Assembly (NCBI GenBank): GCA_964035545.1
Contig: OZ037767.1
Span: 2,674,680-2,738,679 of the forward strand
DNA length: 64,000 bases
Reading direction: 5' to 3'
Source: Bugula neritina
Taxonomy: Eukaryota; Bryozoa; Gymnolaemata; Cheilostomatida; Bugulidae
Shown here: positions 26,133-38,775 of the stretch, piece after piece
Layout: each line of letters begins with the position of its first letter
How positions within the stretch are numbered: the first letter of the stretch is position 1
Notes under the pieces: generated by a model
Databases searched by the model: none
Told to the model about the DNA's origin: nothing
Seen by the model: only the letters and a program-made list of their open reading frames with translations
Made by a program: the position numbers and the translations under genes

Positions 26133-29100
26133 CTAAATGGTCTTTGTCCTTTCGTACTTCTTAGATTGTCTTCCAGGTTCATATATTATCTGCTTTTTTC
26201 CCATTTCAGTGAAATGCTTTTTCATTGAGCCCTTTGCTCGATATGCAGTGTTGTGTGCATCTTGCTTTACTCTGGGTACGGGACGTGGTGAGGGTCGCAC
26301 CCTACCGTAGTAGTTGAGCAGAAGGTGAGCTAACCCATTTTGTCCATGTGAAGCTATGGCTTCGGCCTCTGAAATGACAGCATGTATATTTATACATGTG
26401 TGTGTGCGTGCGTGTGTGTGTGTGTGTATAATAACTATATAATTATATCTTCAAGTAAAAGAAATCAGCATAGGTTTCATTCAACAAGTGAACACATTGG
26501 AATGTGCATGAATTGTTATAAGAAATAGCAATGACCTGGTTTAACTCGGGGTGCTGGTCTCGCACTCGCTGGGTTTTTCAGATACTCGTTAATTAGTCTC
26601 TCCATTCGTTTACCCTTATCCAGGTCTGCATTCTCCTCAGCCTCAGCTTTCACTCTAGGTGGTGCCCTTGCGGAGGGTGTCAGGTTTCCATGGTTGTGCA
26701 TTAATCTATCCATTCTCTTGCCTGTGAACAAAGTTTGCGAGTATTAAACATGGCTCCATTATACTTACAAGAACAGTAGGCTATCTGGATATTCAGGTGG
26801 TGAGGCTAAACTATGTGTTCCGAATTGTTTTTGGAATCTCATATTTCTCTTAAAACAGTATTAGAGTGGCAGTATGATATCATAAGCTATGACTCTTCAT
26901 ATTCCCCTGATTGTTGTTTACATTTTATCTGTATGACAAAAGTTATACTGCTGATGACAAATAATCTCTTTTAAAATGTATCAAATAATGCAAATAAGTT
27001 AACCTGTTTAATTGCCACATCTGCACAGAATTATATAAATACAAATTTATATGCTATATAGAAAAATAAAACTATGCATAACACAATTAACATTGTATTT
27101 AAATTATAATGACCAATCTGCAGTTCAGATATATAAACTTAGCATATATATATAGTAACTATTCTGACTGCAATAATGACTAAATTATGATAATGGTTAT
27201 ACCCTGATCAAGTATATAATTAGGATCTCCTGGCACTTTGACTCGAGGTACAGGTCTTGCAGATTCAACGAGTTTCTTAGAATCATGCATTAAATACTCC
27301 ATTCGCTTTCCTCTGTCCACATAGGCGTTGCTTTCAGCCTCAGGTTTTACTCTAGGAGCTTGCCTCGGAGAGGGTGTTAACAGACCGTACTCGGATACTA
27401 GCCTGCTCATCCGTTTACCTTTGGCTAAAGTAGCATTTGCTTCTCCTTCTGGTTTTACCTGCAAAATACAGTTCAGATTTATCTAATTTCAATTTGTAAT
27501 TTTTTCCAAATGCTCTATATACACTAAAAACACCTTTAATTCTACTTTGGAGTTATTTACTCTAGCTTTTTTAGCTAGATTTGCTCAATAAGAACTATAG
27601 GGGTGCTTATCAAATATGGAGAAATATAATATTTTCAATCTTTGGAGTTATCTACCTCAAACAGCACGTAAGCTTCAATTTAGCTATAAGCAATCATAGT
27701 TAAAAGGAGTTACTTAATATATAATTAGTCTTATAGCAAGACATACTAGATCGTTATGTCTTATATAAACATAAGATCATAGATATAGGTTAATATTTTC
27801 TAATTGTGCTGGTATGTATAAAGCACTGTGCATATATAGTGCATAATTTAAGCTGCACTAGCTTCCAGAACATGTTTAGTGGACAACGACTACATATTAT
27901 ACTTGCTGGAATAGTTATAGAAGTAATATTATGCACATATATCAGTTATAAGCATATATACATATACACATATACACACAGTAACTTGCAGAGTTACCCA
28001 AAACACACCAGCACTACTGTCTAATAAACAGCACTTCATTTTTTTATAAAGGTATTGGGATATATACTCTAGGTTGAGGTCTAGATGAAAGTGGTTGCCC
28101 GAATTTGTTGATTAAAGTTTCCATTCTTTTCCCTCTATCTAGGGCTGCGTTTGGCTCCCCCTCTGGTTTAACTCTTGGAACAGCTGGTTCTCTGGCAGTG
28201 AGTCTACTATTACCTCTTCCACTGCCATATCCTGTCATGGTGAGTATTCTAAGTAAGAGTCAACAATACAAGATAAAAAGATCAGGCAACTGCTGGGTGT
28301 ACATACAAGGAAAACAACTTCTGGGTGTACATACAAGTTGGCAATATCCACACATACCCAAACGAATGGATATTGCACAAGTAGACTTGTTATAAAAGAG
28401 AAAGATCAATGGATTTAATGATACTAGACTCAGTTTGTGGTGCCTTGAAGAAGCATAATAACCTCATTAAACTAGGATGGGTATTTCTATTGACATTCAA
28501 CCATGAGAACCATGCACAGAAAGAATACACAACATGACATGATTTGGGTTACTTCAGCCAAACTTGTCTTGATAATTACATATCAGGACTGTGCATTCTA
28601 TTGATGATACATAATAATTAAGTTAACAGAATGTGCCATGTGCTTCTTGGCAGTAAGGAGTTGCTGAAATGGTTATTTAATTAGAAAATGGGAATAACAA
28701 GATTATATCTTCCCAAGAGAGATAAAAACTTTGTAGATGACAAACATAGAGAGCACATATTTCCGCTTTGTCAACAGCCAACAGGTGTGTGTCTGCTACA
28801 AATTGTAGCATGTAGGAATAGGAGTAGATTCCTGCAGTTTTCCTCTGTTGTAATCATAAATGCCAATGTTAGTATAACTTTATACATTCATAGAGGACAT
28901 TGCCCTTTCCACACCATAAAGCCTATTTTTAGAATGCATATATCTCTATGTGAAGTAGTTTTATTAAAATAAATATTTCCAGCTTTTCAAAGTTACAAAA
29001 TAGTACAAAGAAAGGGTGGGTGGGTAATCGCCCCTCCCTTTGCTAGGTGGCAAACAGAAGACCTTTTATACAGCCTATAGTTATGATATATTTAGCTTAA

Positions 29101-29841
29101 GTGATAGCAAAGGGTGTCTAAATAGTTGGCCTACTAACTTTTCCATACGGCGCCCTTTGTGGGGCTCATAGCTGGAGCGAGCTTCTGGTTTTATGCGTGG
29201 TTCTGGAGCATAGTCTAATTCATCTTCAGTGGCAGACCATGCCAGTATGAGCTGCATTGAGCCTGTGTAACATACAATGATAATTAGGGCTAGAATTGGG
29301 GCAATAAACTAATGGAACAATATAAATACTGACAGAAAGTTACCTGCAGTGTAATACAGCATCCCTATTTCCTTACACAACATCAACTATAGATATTACG
29401 TAGCTGTGGTATTATGTTATAAACATTCTCATTAGCTATCCAGTATATAAATAACCATGTCTTTGATATAGAGGTCAATGAACTAAGACAGTCATAACAG
29501 ACAATGGAAAACCAATCTATTAGATGTTGGTACCATTACCATTACAACTTGTCTAAAATTGTGCAAGTTCATTAAAAATGCATGCTTTTCAAAAAGAATC
29601 ATGCAACTTTTGTTAATTTACATTATTTAGTTATTTAATATAATTTAGTTTACTTGGACTTATTCCTTTTCCCACATGCATTTAGTAGCCAATACAACCA
29701 AAGCATATATAAAATGTAATGAAGTGGTAGAAGGGGATCACCTGTACGACTCCGTACATAGTTTCTTCTAGCCTCAGGACTAGGGCATCGTGGAATCTCA
29801 TTGAGGTCTATCATTAGTTCTCCTCTGTGATTGTACGTCAT
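26133..29841 (-). CDS. Unrecognised 36-residue tandem-repeat protein (360 aa, 6 exons)
   Basis: I do not recognise the family. Exons: 29841-29742, 29262-29139, 28248-28068, 27458-27203, 26721-26536, 26368-26133. Phases agree at every junction. Exon 2 ends at the weak donor AA/gttagt, chosen because only phase 2 keeps exon 3 open. After a unique N-terminus (MTYNHRGELMIDLNEIP) come eight repeats from residue 56: 56-99, 100-134, 135-170, 171-206, 207-242, 243-278, 279-314 and 315-360. Most fit R(V/I)KPEAE-x-NA-x3-(D/K)(R/K)GKRM-x2-L, a variable 12-14 residues, then SARP-x-P. Each mixes a basic GKRM core with a helix and a proline-rich linker. There is no signal peptide, membrane segment or Cys pattern. 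A cytoskeletal or ciliary filament-binding role would suit such a repeat, but that is a guess. Confidence 0.8.
26398..26429 (+). repeat. (TG)n microsatellite
   Basis: TG repeat with two CG interruptions, in the last intron of the repeat-protein gene. Confidence 0.9.
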
Positions 29842-30551
29842 GTGACCGTATGATCCTAAGGCTATATCTGACTCGGAGAAGCCTCTGAACTAGCTCTGGG
29901 CTGCTGCTTGTGTGTTCTTTCAGCTAGACTTATGAACTTTGAAATATACTATTATAATTATTATATTATATACTTTATAGAACACGTTTGTATGAATCTA
30001 TTTTGGCAAATTTAATAAATGTATTGAATATATGATATTATACTATTCATTTTGCTTTATAGAGTAATATAAATCTTTTAATTGTTTCTAATTTATGTTT
30101 TCCACCAATTAGTTTCAAACAAAAGTATAACTTATTACCTTTTATACTTGCAGAGTGCTGCCATACTTTAATATTAATGTCTTGAGAGAATCACCGCTCA
30201 CTCCATCAGCTGACTCAATCTGAGCCCAGACTAAACCTCGGTGCTAATCAATATGTTCCCTGACTCCAAATCTCTACAGTCAAAACACGAATGCACCTAG
30301 ACAAACCCCTTTTATGTTTGTCGGTACTTACTTCATATTGATAAATTGTTATCAATTATTATTAATGTTAATTGATTATTCAATTTGTATTGTGAACGCT
30401 ACACACATTATAAATGCTGCAAGTATTCTGATATTTGTTTTGTTACACATGATTTCAAAAGCTAAACATACTGTTCTTCCATCTATTTGAGTATATGCAT
30501 TATTATAGTTATAGTGACTGAACATGTATGCCATTTGGACATGTGCAGTAT

Positions 30552-30554
<3 letters not shown>

Positions 30555-30645
<91 letters not shown>
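30555..30645. repeat. (TA)n array, about 90 bp
   Basis: Nearly pure alternating TA. Open frames across it on both strands are artefacts. Such arrays are prone to cruciform extrusion and to assembly length error. Confidence 0.95.
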
Positions 30646-30649
<4 letters not shown>

Positions 30650-30744
30650 AATACATAACATACATATAAACTAGTGTTTTATTATATATGTTCTAATAGT
30701 TGTTCACAGTATAAAATATTATATATATTTAATTAATAACCCAA

Positions 30745-30860
<116 letters not shown>

Positions 30861-31581
30861 CAAACAAAAAGCATTTCATCAATGGGTCTTTGGAAGTATA
30901 AAGAAAATCAAATTTCTAGCAGCAAAGTTGTGTTGCCACTAGCTTTCTGCTATACTGCAGTTTTTTGAGACTACAAAACAAGAGTTCATGGAAACCTGAG
31001 TGAGCTAGCAGAGAAATTGAAATTATTTATGAACTGGAGTCAAAATTTATGCACCCAACGAGCATCACAATATAGCCACCCCTTACTACTAAATATATAA
31101 TTAGATGACTATGAAAGGACAATTATAATACTTGAACTGTATAAAAGGGTATTATTGTATTACAAATGGTTTTTACATGTAGAAATTAATTGGCTTATCT
31201 TGCTGTTTTGCTAAAGCTTATTAGTTTACTATATGACTTATACAAGTTTGAAAGTCATTAAATGCATAATTATACATTTCGAGTTGGTGTAAAATTGCAT
31301 TATTTATCAGTAGGTACTGTAAGGTCCTTTGAGTTCGACTGTGTTTGTGCTCACTGAAACATACGTAGCTCCCAAGTTTAAGTTCATTCAATGTTTGTGC
31401 TTTATAATAATTATGGCAACATTCTGATTTGAAAGCTGCGTAGAAGGGGCGGGTCCACAGAAGCTCAATTTTATTGAGCGGATCAATGCGGTATTAAAAG
31501 TCTGATAAAATAATAATGTTAAGATCGTCAGGAGTTCTATCACGCAGGCGCATTTTGGTAGTAGCGTAGTACGTGGAGAAA

Positions 31582-34500
31582 ATGTCAGCCTCCACAGAAA
31601 ACCAAAACAATATCGGTGCAAATGAGATTTCTAACTCTCTTGGTAAAATGGATTTAAATGGGGAGGCTTCTGGTGAGCAAGGAGATGTAACCGAACCTAG
31701 CAATTTAATACCTTTAGAACAGTTGTACAGACTATGCATGAAATACTATAAAGGTAAGTTTGAAGTTCAGTTTCATTCATGATTCAAGTTTCAACATGAA
31801 GTTGACCTAAAACTTAAAGTTAAACAATCATTATCAACTGCAAGTCCAAGTGACTCGCAGTTGAATGTTACATGGACCTGGAGTTGGTTGATTATTTGAT
31901 GGTTGCTGTTTAGTGAAAGTAAAACTCGAGCTAAAGAATTGACTTTTAGAATTAATAACAAATTGAAATAAACATATTGATTATGATAATGATATGATTA
32001 AATTTAATAAATTATTATTATCATTATGATTTATGAGTTAGTGTTGGTGTTAAGCCTATGTCATTGAGTTTGACTGAATCATTGTCTAGGACTAGGAGTA
32101 TCAGTATGAAATTGAATATTAATATAGTGGAATATTTGATAAAATACAGTATCACTATCAGTATGAGTATTACTATTAGTATTACTAATACTCAGTAATA
32201 GTAAATGTAATACTAATAGTAATAGTAATACTAGTACTTATACTTATAGTTATAGTAATACTAATACTAAGTTTAATACTTATTGTGATAGTAATACTCA
32301 TAGTAATACTAATATTATTACTATTAGTATTATTATTACTATTACTATTAGCACTAGTATTAGTAATAGTAATACTAGTACTAATACTGCATATTATCAA
32401 ATATGCCACTATATTGATATTCCATTTCGTAGTCCTAGACAATGATTCAGTCAATGATTATTATAATTTTTATAATTTTTATAAAATTAAGTATATTATA
32501 TTTATTATATATAATTTTTTTATTGTATTACTAGTACTATAATGATAAATCTGCTTATACTATAGTCCTAGACTTAGCGATAAATAAAAATTGAAGCAGC
32601 ATTCTATAATTTATTATTAGAAAATAGTTATATTTAAATTTTATTTTTTTTATTTTAAATCTATAATAATATTATTACATAAGTATTAGAACTTTAATTT
32701 ATAAATATAATAATAAATATGTATATAACATCTACAATGGCAAATTAATTTCCTAAATATTCAATAGGATGAATATCAGTGCTGTTGCTGTGTAGAGGTT
32801 GTGTTGACTAGGCATCAACTTTCATCAAATCTGTTTCCTGTATCAAGTTGTGTAATAAACATGATGGGGCTCTAATCAGTCATATTCCAAGTTCCTTTGT
32901 CTGTGTTGTAGAGAACATTGGAAATGCTATGCCAATACCATATAAGGAAAAGACATATTTACTAGCTCTTCACAAACAAGTCACTTGTGGCAAATACCAA
33001 GCTGACTCAGGCAATGAGCCTGGGTTTCTGGATGTAGTTGGAAATGATAGGAAGTAAGTGACACAAGCCCTCCTTTTAAGAAGTAATTAACCTGAGTCCA
33101 AGCATTAATGTTTCATTTCCTTGTTAGTAACTGGAACTAGAGATTACTATATACTTATTTTATGTGTACACTGCTTATCTGGCCATAAAGTTGCTTGTAC
33201 GTGATAACTTCCTCCTGCCCCTTACGTATAGTTATTTCTACAAAACTGTAGCAGCTGGGAGAGATTGAGAGTTGTTGTTTATAGTAGAACACATACTGCA
33301 GTCTTATGAAAGAGGGGACATAACTCCTACTTGTAAGCAGCAATCGTTTTGAGTAAAATTCTTTTGCAAGGGTTTAGCTACCTGCTACTTAATTGCCCCT
33401 TGATTCAGTCCGCTAAAATATGAAAGTAGGTATATTAAGAGGGCTACTGGTTGAATGCTATATTGTGGTTGGCCACACACTCATCTAGGGCGTGTTCACA
33501 CTCATCTAGGGCCTGTTCACACTCATCTAGGGCCTGTTCACACTCATCTAGGGCGTGTTCACACTCATCTAGGGTGTGTTCACACTCATCTAGGTAGGAC
33601 CTGTTCACACTCATCTAGGGCGTGTTCACACTCATCTAGGGCCTGTTCACACTCATCTAGGTAGGACCTGTTCACACTCATCTAGGGCCTGTTCACACTC
33701 ATCTAGGGCCTGTTCACACTCATCTAGGGCCTGTTCACACTCATCTAGGACCTGTTCACATGTTATGTACACATTCCAAGTGTTGTGTTGATGTTATAGA
33801 CAGGCATGGCAAGCACTGGGTGAAATGAGTAAAGACAGGGCTATGAAGGAGTTTATCAAAGTGCTACACAAATGTAGTCCTAGTTTAAAGCCATACTTGT
33901 ACGCGTACAATGTACAGAAAGAGGAGGAGGAAAGGCAAAGGTGAGTTGAGTATCACTTGCATACAGGGATGGCTTGGAGTTGTCTGCTCATGTCCGTGTA
34001 TTGCGTATCGCTGAAACTAACATATAAATTGGCTGGTACCAGCATCTGTGCTCTGCTCTGTGCATAATATAAATCCTTCTAGCTCGTTATTCACACAAAT
34101 AAACTGGTGACTTATGCTGCATACAGAATAGCCGAAGCTGAACGACAAAAGAAGGCGGAGGAAGAGGCGGAGAAAGCGAAGCAGCAAGCTGAGGAAAGTC
34201 AGCGTCTAAGTGCGGGTCAGCCCGGCTCACAGCAGCTGATGCAGGAGCAGCAGGTCAGACAGGCTCTTAATCAGCAGACCGAGGGTCAGTTCCGGGCGTA
34301 TGCACAGTCACAGTTTCCTGGCAGCATTGAGCAGGTAGGATGACAGCGTTGAACAGGTGAAGACAATGTTTATTAGCTCATCTGTTTGATTGGATACTTT
34401 ATGAATTTATGTACTGGTGGAGCTTGTCTATATACTAAGTTTTACTTTGTATAAGAGTATCAAATAGTGACTCATTGACTTAGATATCAACAGCATAGTA

Positions 34501-37500
34501 TAGCATATCAAACAAGAATCTTTAGGGAAAACCATGAAAGATAAAACTGTCACTCAGTTCAATTGCTTGAAATCAATTTTCATGATTATATTCACGCAAG
34601 ATGTGACTCAGGGTTGACTAGCTGCATTTCTGTAGTATCAAGATACTCAGAAATATCTCAAATATTAGGTAAATGCAGTTTCAGGGTTATGTGCCCATGC
34701 AATTCAGTTTTATGATTAATTTTATAATTCCAAACCTATTTATTTTGCTTTATTAATAATCATAGTGGTTTATTCATTGCGTCCGCTGTTGAAACTTTAA
34801 ACTAACCTCCAAAAAAAGGTATAGACATGTTATGGAGGCATGCTGTATAGTGTAACATGGAGTTATGTTTTCTCGAAAACTAAACACAAAAGATTTAGGT
34901 TATTGCAAAATTGATTCTTCTTCAGATATCATATGAAATATTAATTACATTGAAGACATCAAATAAGAGACAAAGAGCAGACAACTTGCAATTGGCCTGT
35001 GACTTGTATTTCCTTCTAATATGCCACATTATTCTGTTTAGCTGTACGGTTATAATTCCCCATATTCTTGATGGCACATGGTACACTATATATAGACATG
35101 CTGATATACTTGTTAAGGAACTGTTGTCTGTATTCTGTAGCAAGATGCCTTAATTAAACAGCTGCAGGAGCAGCATTTCCAGCAGTATGTGCGCCAAATG
35201 TACGAGCAGCAACTGCAGCAGCAGCAGCAGCTTGGCACAGGTTCTCCCCAGGTCAGTATGTTTAGAGTATATGACTATACATGTGTAGAATATATGATTA
35301 TATGTAGAGTATATGACTATGTGTAGAATATATATGTAGAATATATGACTATGTGTAGAATATATATGTAGAGTATATGACTATATGTAGAATATATGTG
35401 CAGAATATATGTGTAGAGTATATGACTATGTGTAGAATATATGACTATGTGTAGAACATATGACTATGTGTAGAATATATGACTATGTGTAGAATGGTGA
35501 GATATATTTCTTCTGTACTTTTGTTTAACTCTATAAAGTAATGAGGTACCGAAAATTAATTGCATTCCATTTTGACTCCATGTCTGACAATTGATTTTAT
35601 TCATGGCAAATGGTAATATGTTAATTGAATAAAACATCCCATCAGTTCAGCCAATTGTAGCTAAGCAAGCACTTGCTTATAAGTGTCAAAAGTCAATTAA
35701 CTGACTGCTTTGATATTCAGCGTGTTGTAACATAGTCAGCAGCACATCGCATAGCTATTTGCGTATTGTTCTGAAACGTATTCTAATGAGACTGAAAACT
35801 GTGGCTGTTAGTGTTGTTGAGTATTATGAAATCTCAGCAAAGTTGTGTTTCCACTTTGCTGGAGTTTTACAGGCAGTCTGAGCAGGTGAGTGTGTGACAC
35901 ACAGGTAATGTGTTAGACAGACTAAGCAGGTGACACACAGGTAGTTAGACAGGCTGAGCAGGTGACACACAGGTAGTGTGCTGTCACATACATATTATTA
36001 TGTTATATTATGTTATATTCCTTATTTTAGGGGCAGAGCAGTTCACTGGCAGCTGCTGGTCAAAGCACACAACACCCAGAGACAGCGCTGTCAGGACCCA
36101 CCCATGATGAGCAGATAAATGGTTCTCACCAGGCTATAGTTGAACACACAGGTGTGTAGTGATGTAGTATATGTATAGTATATACTGATATTGTTTATAT
36201 AAAGTATATATTATGTATAATATTGTATATATTGTGTATTATATTGTAGATATCATGTATTATACTGTATATACTATGTTTATATAAAGTATATACTATG
36301 TTTATATAAAGTATATACTATGTATTATATTGTATATACTATGTATTATATTGTATATATTATGTATTATACTATATATATATACTGTATATTATGTATT
36401 ATATTGTATATACTATGTATTATATTGTATATATTATGTATTATATTGTATATATTATGTATTATATTGTATATACTATGTATTATATTGTATATACTAT
36501 GTATTATATTGTATATATTATGTATTATATTGTATATATTATGTATTATATTGTATATACTATGTATTATATTGTATATATTATGTATTATATTGTATAT
36601 ATTATGTATTATATTGTATATATTATGTATTATATTGTATATATTATGTATTATATTGTATATATTATGTATCATATTGTATATATTATGTATCATATTG
36701 TAGATATTGTACAGGAAGCTTCTATGTGGACCCAAAAAGATATTGTAACGTTCAAGAATACAATAAAGAAAGAGTCAAAGATGGAGAACCACACAGACTG
36801 TATTATAAAAGTTGGTTCTGGTGAAACAGTCACGGTGAGTTGAACTCGGAACTCGTGAGATATGTCGTAAACTAGTGAGATATGTCGTAAACTCGTGAGA
36901 TATGTCGTATACTCGTGAGATATGGTGTACAATGGCAAACGCTCTGTCTTGAAGAAATGTTTCACGTCAGCAGCTGCAGCTCAAGTGTAATGTGTGGAAA
37001 TATGTCTGTAAAACTAAGTGTGATCTACAAATATTGATGAGTATCCGACTGTACTAGCTCCTGTAGGTGCAGACTGTACTAGCTCCCTGCAGGTGTAGAC
37101 TGTACTAGCTCTCTGTAGGTGTAGACTGTACTAGCTCTCTGTAGGTGTAGACTGTACTAGCTCCCTGCAGGTGTAGACTGTACTAGCTCCCTGTAGGTGT
37201 AGACTGTACTAGCTCTCTGTAGGTGTAGACTGTACTAGCTCTCTGTAGGTGTAGACTGTACTAGCTCCCTGTAGGTGTAGACTGTACTAGCTTCCTGCAG
37301 GTGTAGACTGTACTAGCTCTCTGTAGGTGTAGACTGTACTAGCTCTCTGTAGGTGTAGACTGTACTAGCTCCCTGTAGGTGTAGACTGTACTAGCTTCCT
37401 GCAGGTGTAGACTGTACTAGCTCCCTGTAGGTGTAGACTGTACTAGCTCCCTGTAGGTGTAGACTGTACTAGCTCTCTGTAGGTGTAGACTGTACTAGCT

Positions 37501-38775
37501 CTCTGTAGGTGTAGACTGTACTAGCTCTCTGTAGGTGTAGACTGTACTAGCTCCCTGTAGGTGTAGACTGTACTAGCTTCCTGTAGGTGTAGACAAACTG
37601 CTCTTGTGTGTTAATCAGTTTGAGGAGATCTTGACCAATTAGATTATCAGCTGGTACTTCCTTGGCAGATTGTGTCGCACATGATTGGTTGTTACATATC
37701 TTCCTGACTTCTACTAATACTCGTTCTAATAACTCGTAGTAATAACTCACAGTAATAAGTTATAATGAAAACTTCCTTTCACCTCACTGCTAAAAATTGC
37801 TGTACTCACTAACCTCATGATGTCATATCCTGTACTCACTAACCTCATGACATCACATCCTGTACTTATGACGTCTCATTCGCTGGCTGTAGATACGAGT
37901 TCCCACTCACGAGAATGGAAACTGTCTATTCTGGGAGTTTGCGACTGACCACTACGACATAGCCTTTGGTATCTACTTTGAGTGGACCCCCGCTACTGGG
38001 GAGGGGATTCATATGCACGTCAGCGACAGCTCCGACGACGAGGATGAGGAACAAACTGCCGATGGTGAGTAAACTGTAATCTGATCCTCCATATATAGTT
38101 ATATTACTATATATTAGACTACTATACAATAGACTGTTATCTAGTCCTCTATATATAGTTATATTACTATACACCAGATTGCTATACAATAGACTGTTAT
38201 CTAGTCCTCTATATGTAGTTATATTACTATATATTAGACTACTATACAATAGACTGTTATCTAGTCCTCTATATATAGTTATATTACTATACACCAGATT
38301 GCTATACAATAGACTGTTATCTAGTCCTCTATATGTAGTTATATTACTATATATTAGACTACTATACAATAGACTGTTATCTAGTCCTCCATATATAGTT
38401 ATATTACTATATATTAGACTACTATACAATAGACTGTTATCTAGTCCTCTATATATAGTTATATTACTATACACCAGACTGCTATGCCATAGAGTATAGG
38501 CTGTTATCTAGCCTTTTCTATTACTCAGTTATATTGATTATTTATTATTACAATTCACAGGTAAATCTGATGCCGAGAAGGGGGAGGGTGCTGCCAAGCC
38601 ACGGGGACCTCCCACTGATGAAATCATACCGATATACCGACGAGACAGTCACGAGGAGGTTTACTGCGGCAGTCACGTGTACCCGGGCAGAGGGGTTTAC
38701 CTTCTCAAGTTTGACAATTCCTACTCTCTGTGGCGGAGTAAAACTCTTTACTATAGAGTTTACTATTCTAGGTGA
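31582..38775 (+). CDS. ACBD3: Golgi resident protein GCP60 / ACBD3 (470 aa, 9 exons)
   Basis: Golgi scaffold that binds giantin/golgin and PI4KB in vertebrates. Exons: 31582-31753, 32912-33053, 33800-33940, 34127-34334, 35141-35251, 36031-36151, 36704-36834, 37893-38064, 38561-38775. All phases agree. Domains in order: an acyl-CoA-binding domain (about 45-145; [36 protein letters not shown]); a charged Glu/Lys/Gln coiled coil (about 150-225); a Gln-rich stretch ([11 protein letters not shown]); and a C-terminal GOLD domain (about 295-470; [20 protein letters not shown]-like text, [10 protein letters not shown] acidic insert, [20 protein letters not shown], ending YYRVYYSR). The GOLD half is very close to human ACBD3, which is 528 residues; the shortfall lies mainly in the N-terminal region and linker. 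Introns 2 and 5-8 contain long minisatellites. Confidence 0.96.
33474..33765 (+). repeat. 21-bp minisatellite in ACBD3 intron 2
   Basis: About 13-14 copies of CACACTCATCTAGGGCCTGTT with GCGT/GCCT variants and two 4-base insertions (GTAG). It ends about 35 bp before exon 3. As 21 is a multiple of three, one frame stays open; that is not a gene. Confidence 0.93.
35255..35500 (+). repeat. Minisatellite at the start of ACBD3 intron 5
   Basis: Irregular units of about 20-26 bp built on TGTAGAATATATGACTATG, beginning within a few bases of the donor at 35252. Confidence 0.88.
35875..35985 (+). repeat. Short repeat cluster in ACBD3 intron 5
   Basis: Three to four irregular copies of CAGGTGACACACAGGTA with AGACAGGCTGAG spacers. 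Each holds CAGGT. Confidence 0.7.
36160..36703 (+). repeat. 21-bp AT-rich minisatellite filling ACBD3 intron 6
   Basis: More than 20 copies of a TATTATGTATTATATTGTATA-type unit, preceded by looser copies. The real acceptor (ATATTGTAG before 36704) is itself a one-base variant of the unit. Open frames here on both strands are by-products of a 21-bp period. Confidence 0.93.
36850..36930 (+). repeat. 20-bp repeat, four copies, near the ACBD3 intron 7 donor
   Basis: ACTCGTGAGATATGTCGTAA and variants, starting about 15 bp after ACG/gtgagt. Each copy repeats the GTGAG string of the donor. Confidence 0.85.
37056..37594 (+). repeat. 26-bp minisatellite in ACBD3 intron 7
   Basis: About 20 copies of a unit containing TGTAGGTGTAGACTGTACTA and GCTCCC or GCTCTC. 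Copies are very similar, so the array is young or homogenised. Confidence 0.95.
38085..38510 (+). repeat. 60-bp minisatellite filling ACBD3 intron 8
   Basis: Seven copies of a 60-bp unit. Most alternate between ATATTAGACTACT and ACACCAGATTGCT variants, giving a partial 120-bp higher-order period. It begins about 20 bp after the donor at 38065. Confidence 0.93.

Noticed and set aside
30483-30669. 60-codon ORFs on both strands
   Set aside because: Alternating Ile-Tyr translations of a pure TA array.
33455-33664. 69-codon ORF of HTHLG repeats
   Set aside because: A translation of the 21-bp intronic minisatellite in ACBD3 intron 2.
36320-36843. Overlapping long ORFs on both strands (up to 164 codons)
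   Set aside because: They are created by a 21-bp AT-rich tandem repeat. The translations are MYYIVYI-type repeats, and the region is ACBD3 intron 6.
37056-37594. Regular repeats considered as a CRISPR array
   Set aside because: Units are directly tandem with no unique spacers, and the DNA is an animal intron.
37926-38499. ORFs of 182 (minus) and 106 (plus) codons
   Set aside because: They run through the 60-bp minisatellite of ACBD3 intron 8, and the minus one continues as a shadow of the GOLD exon.
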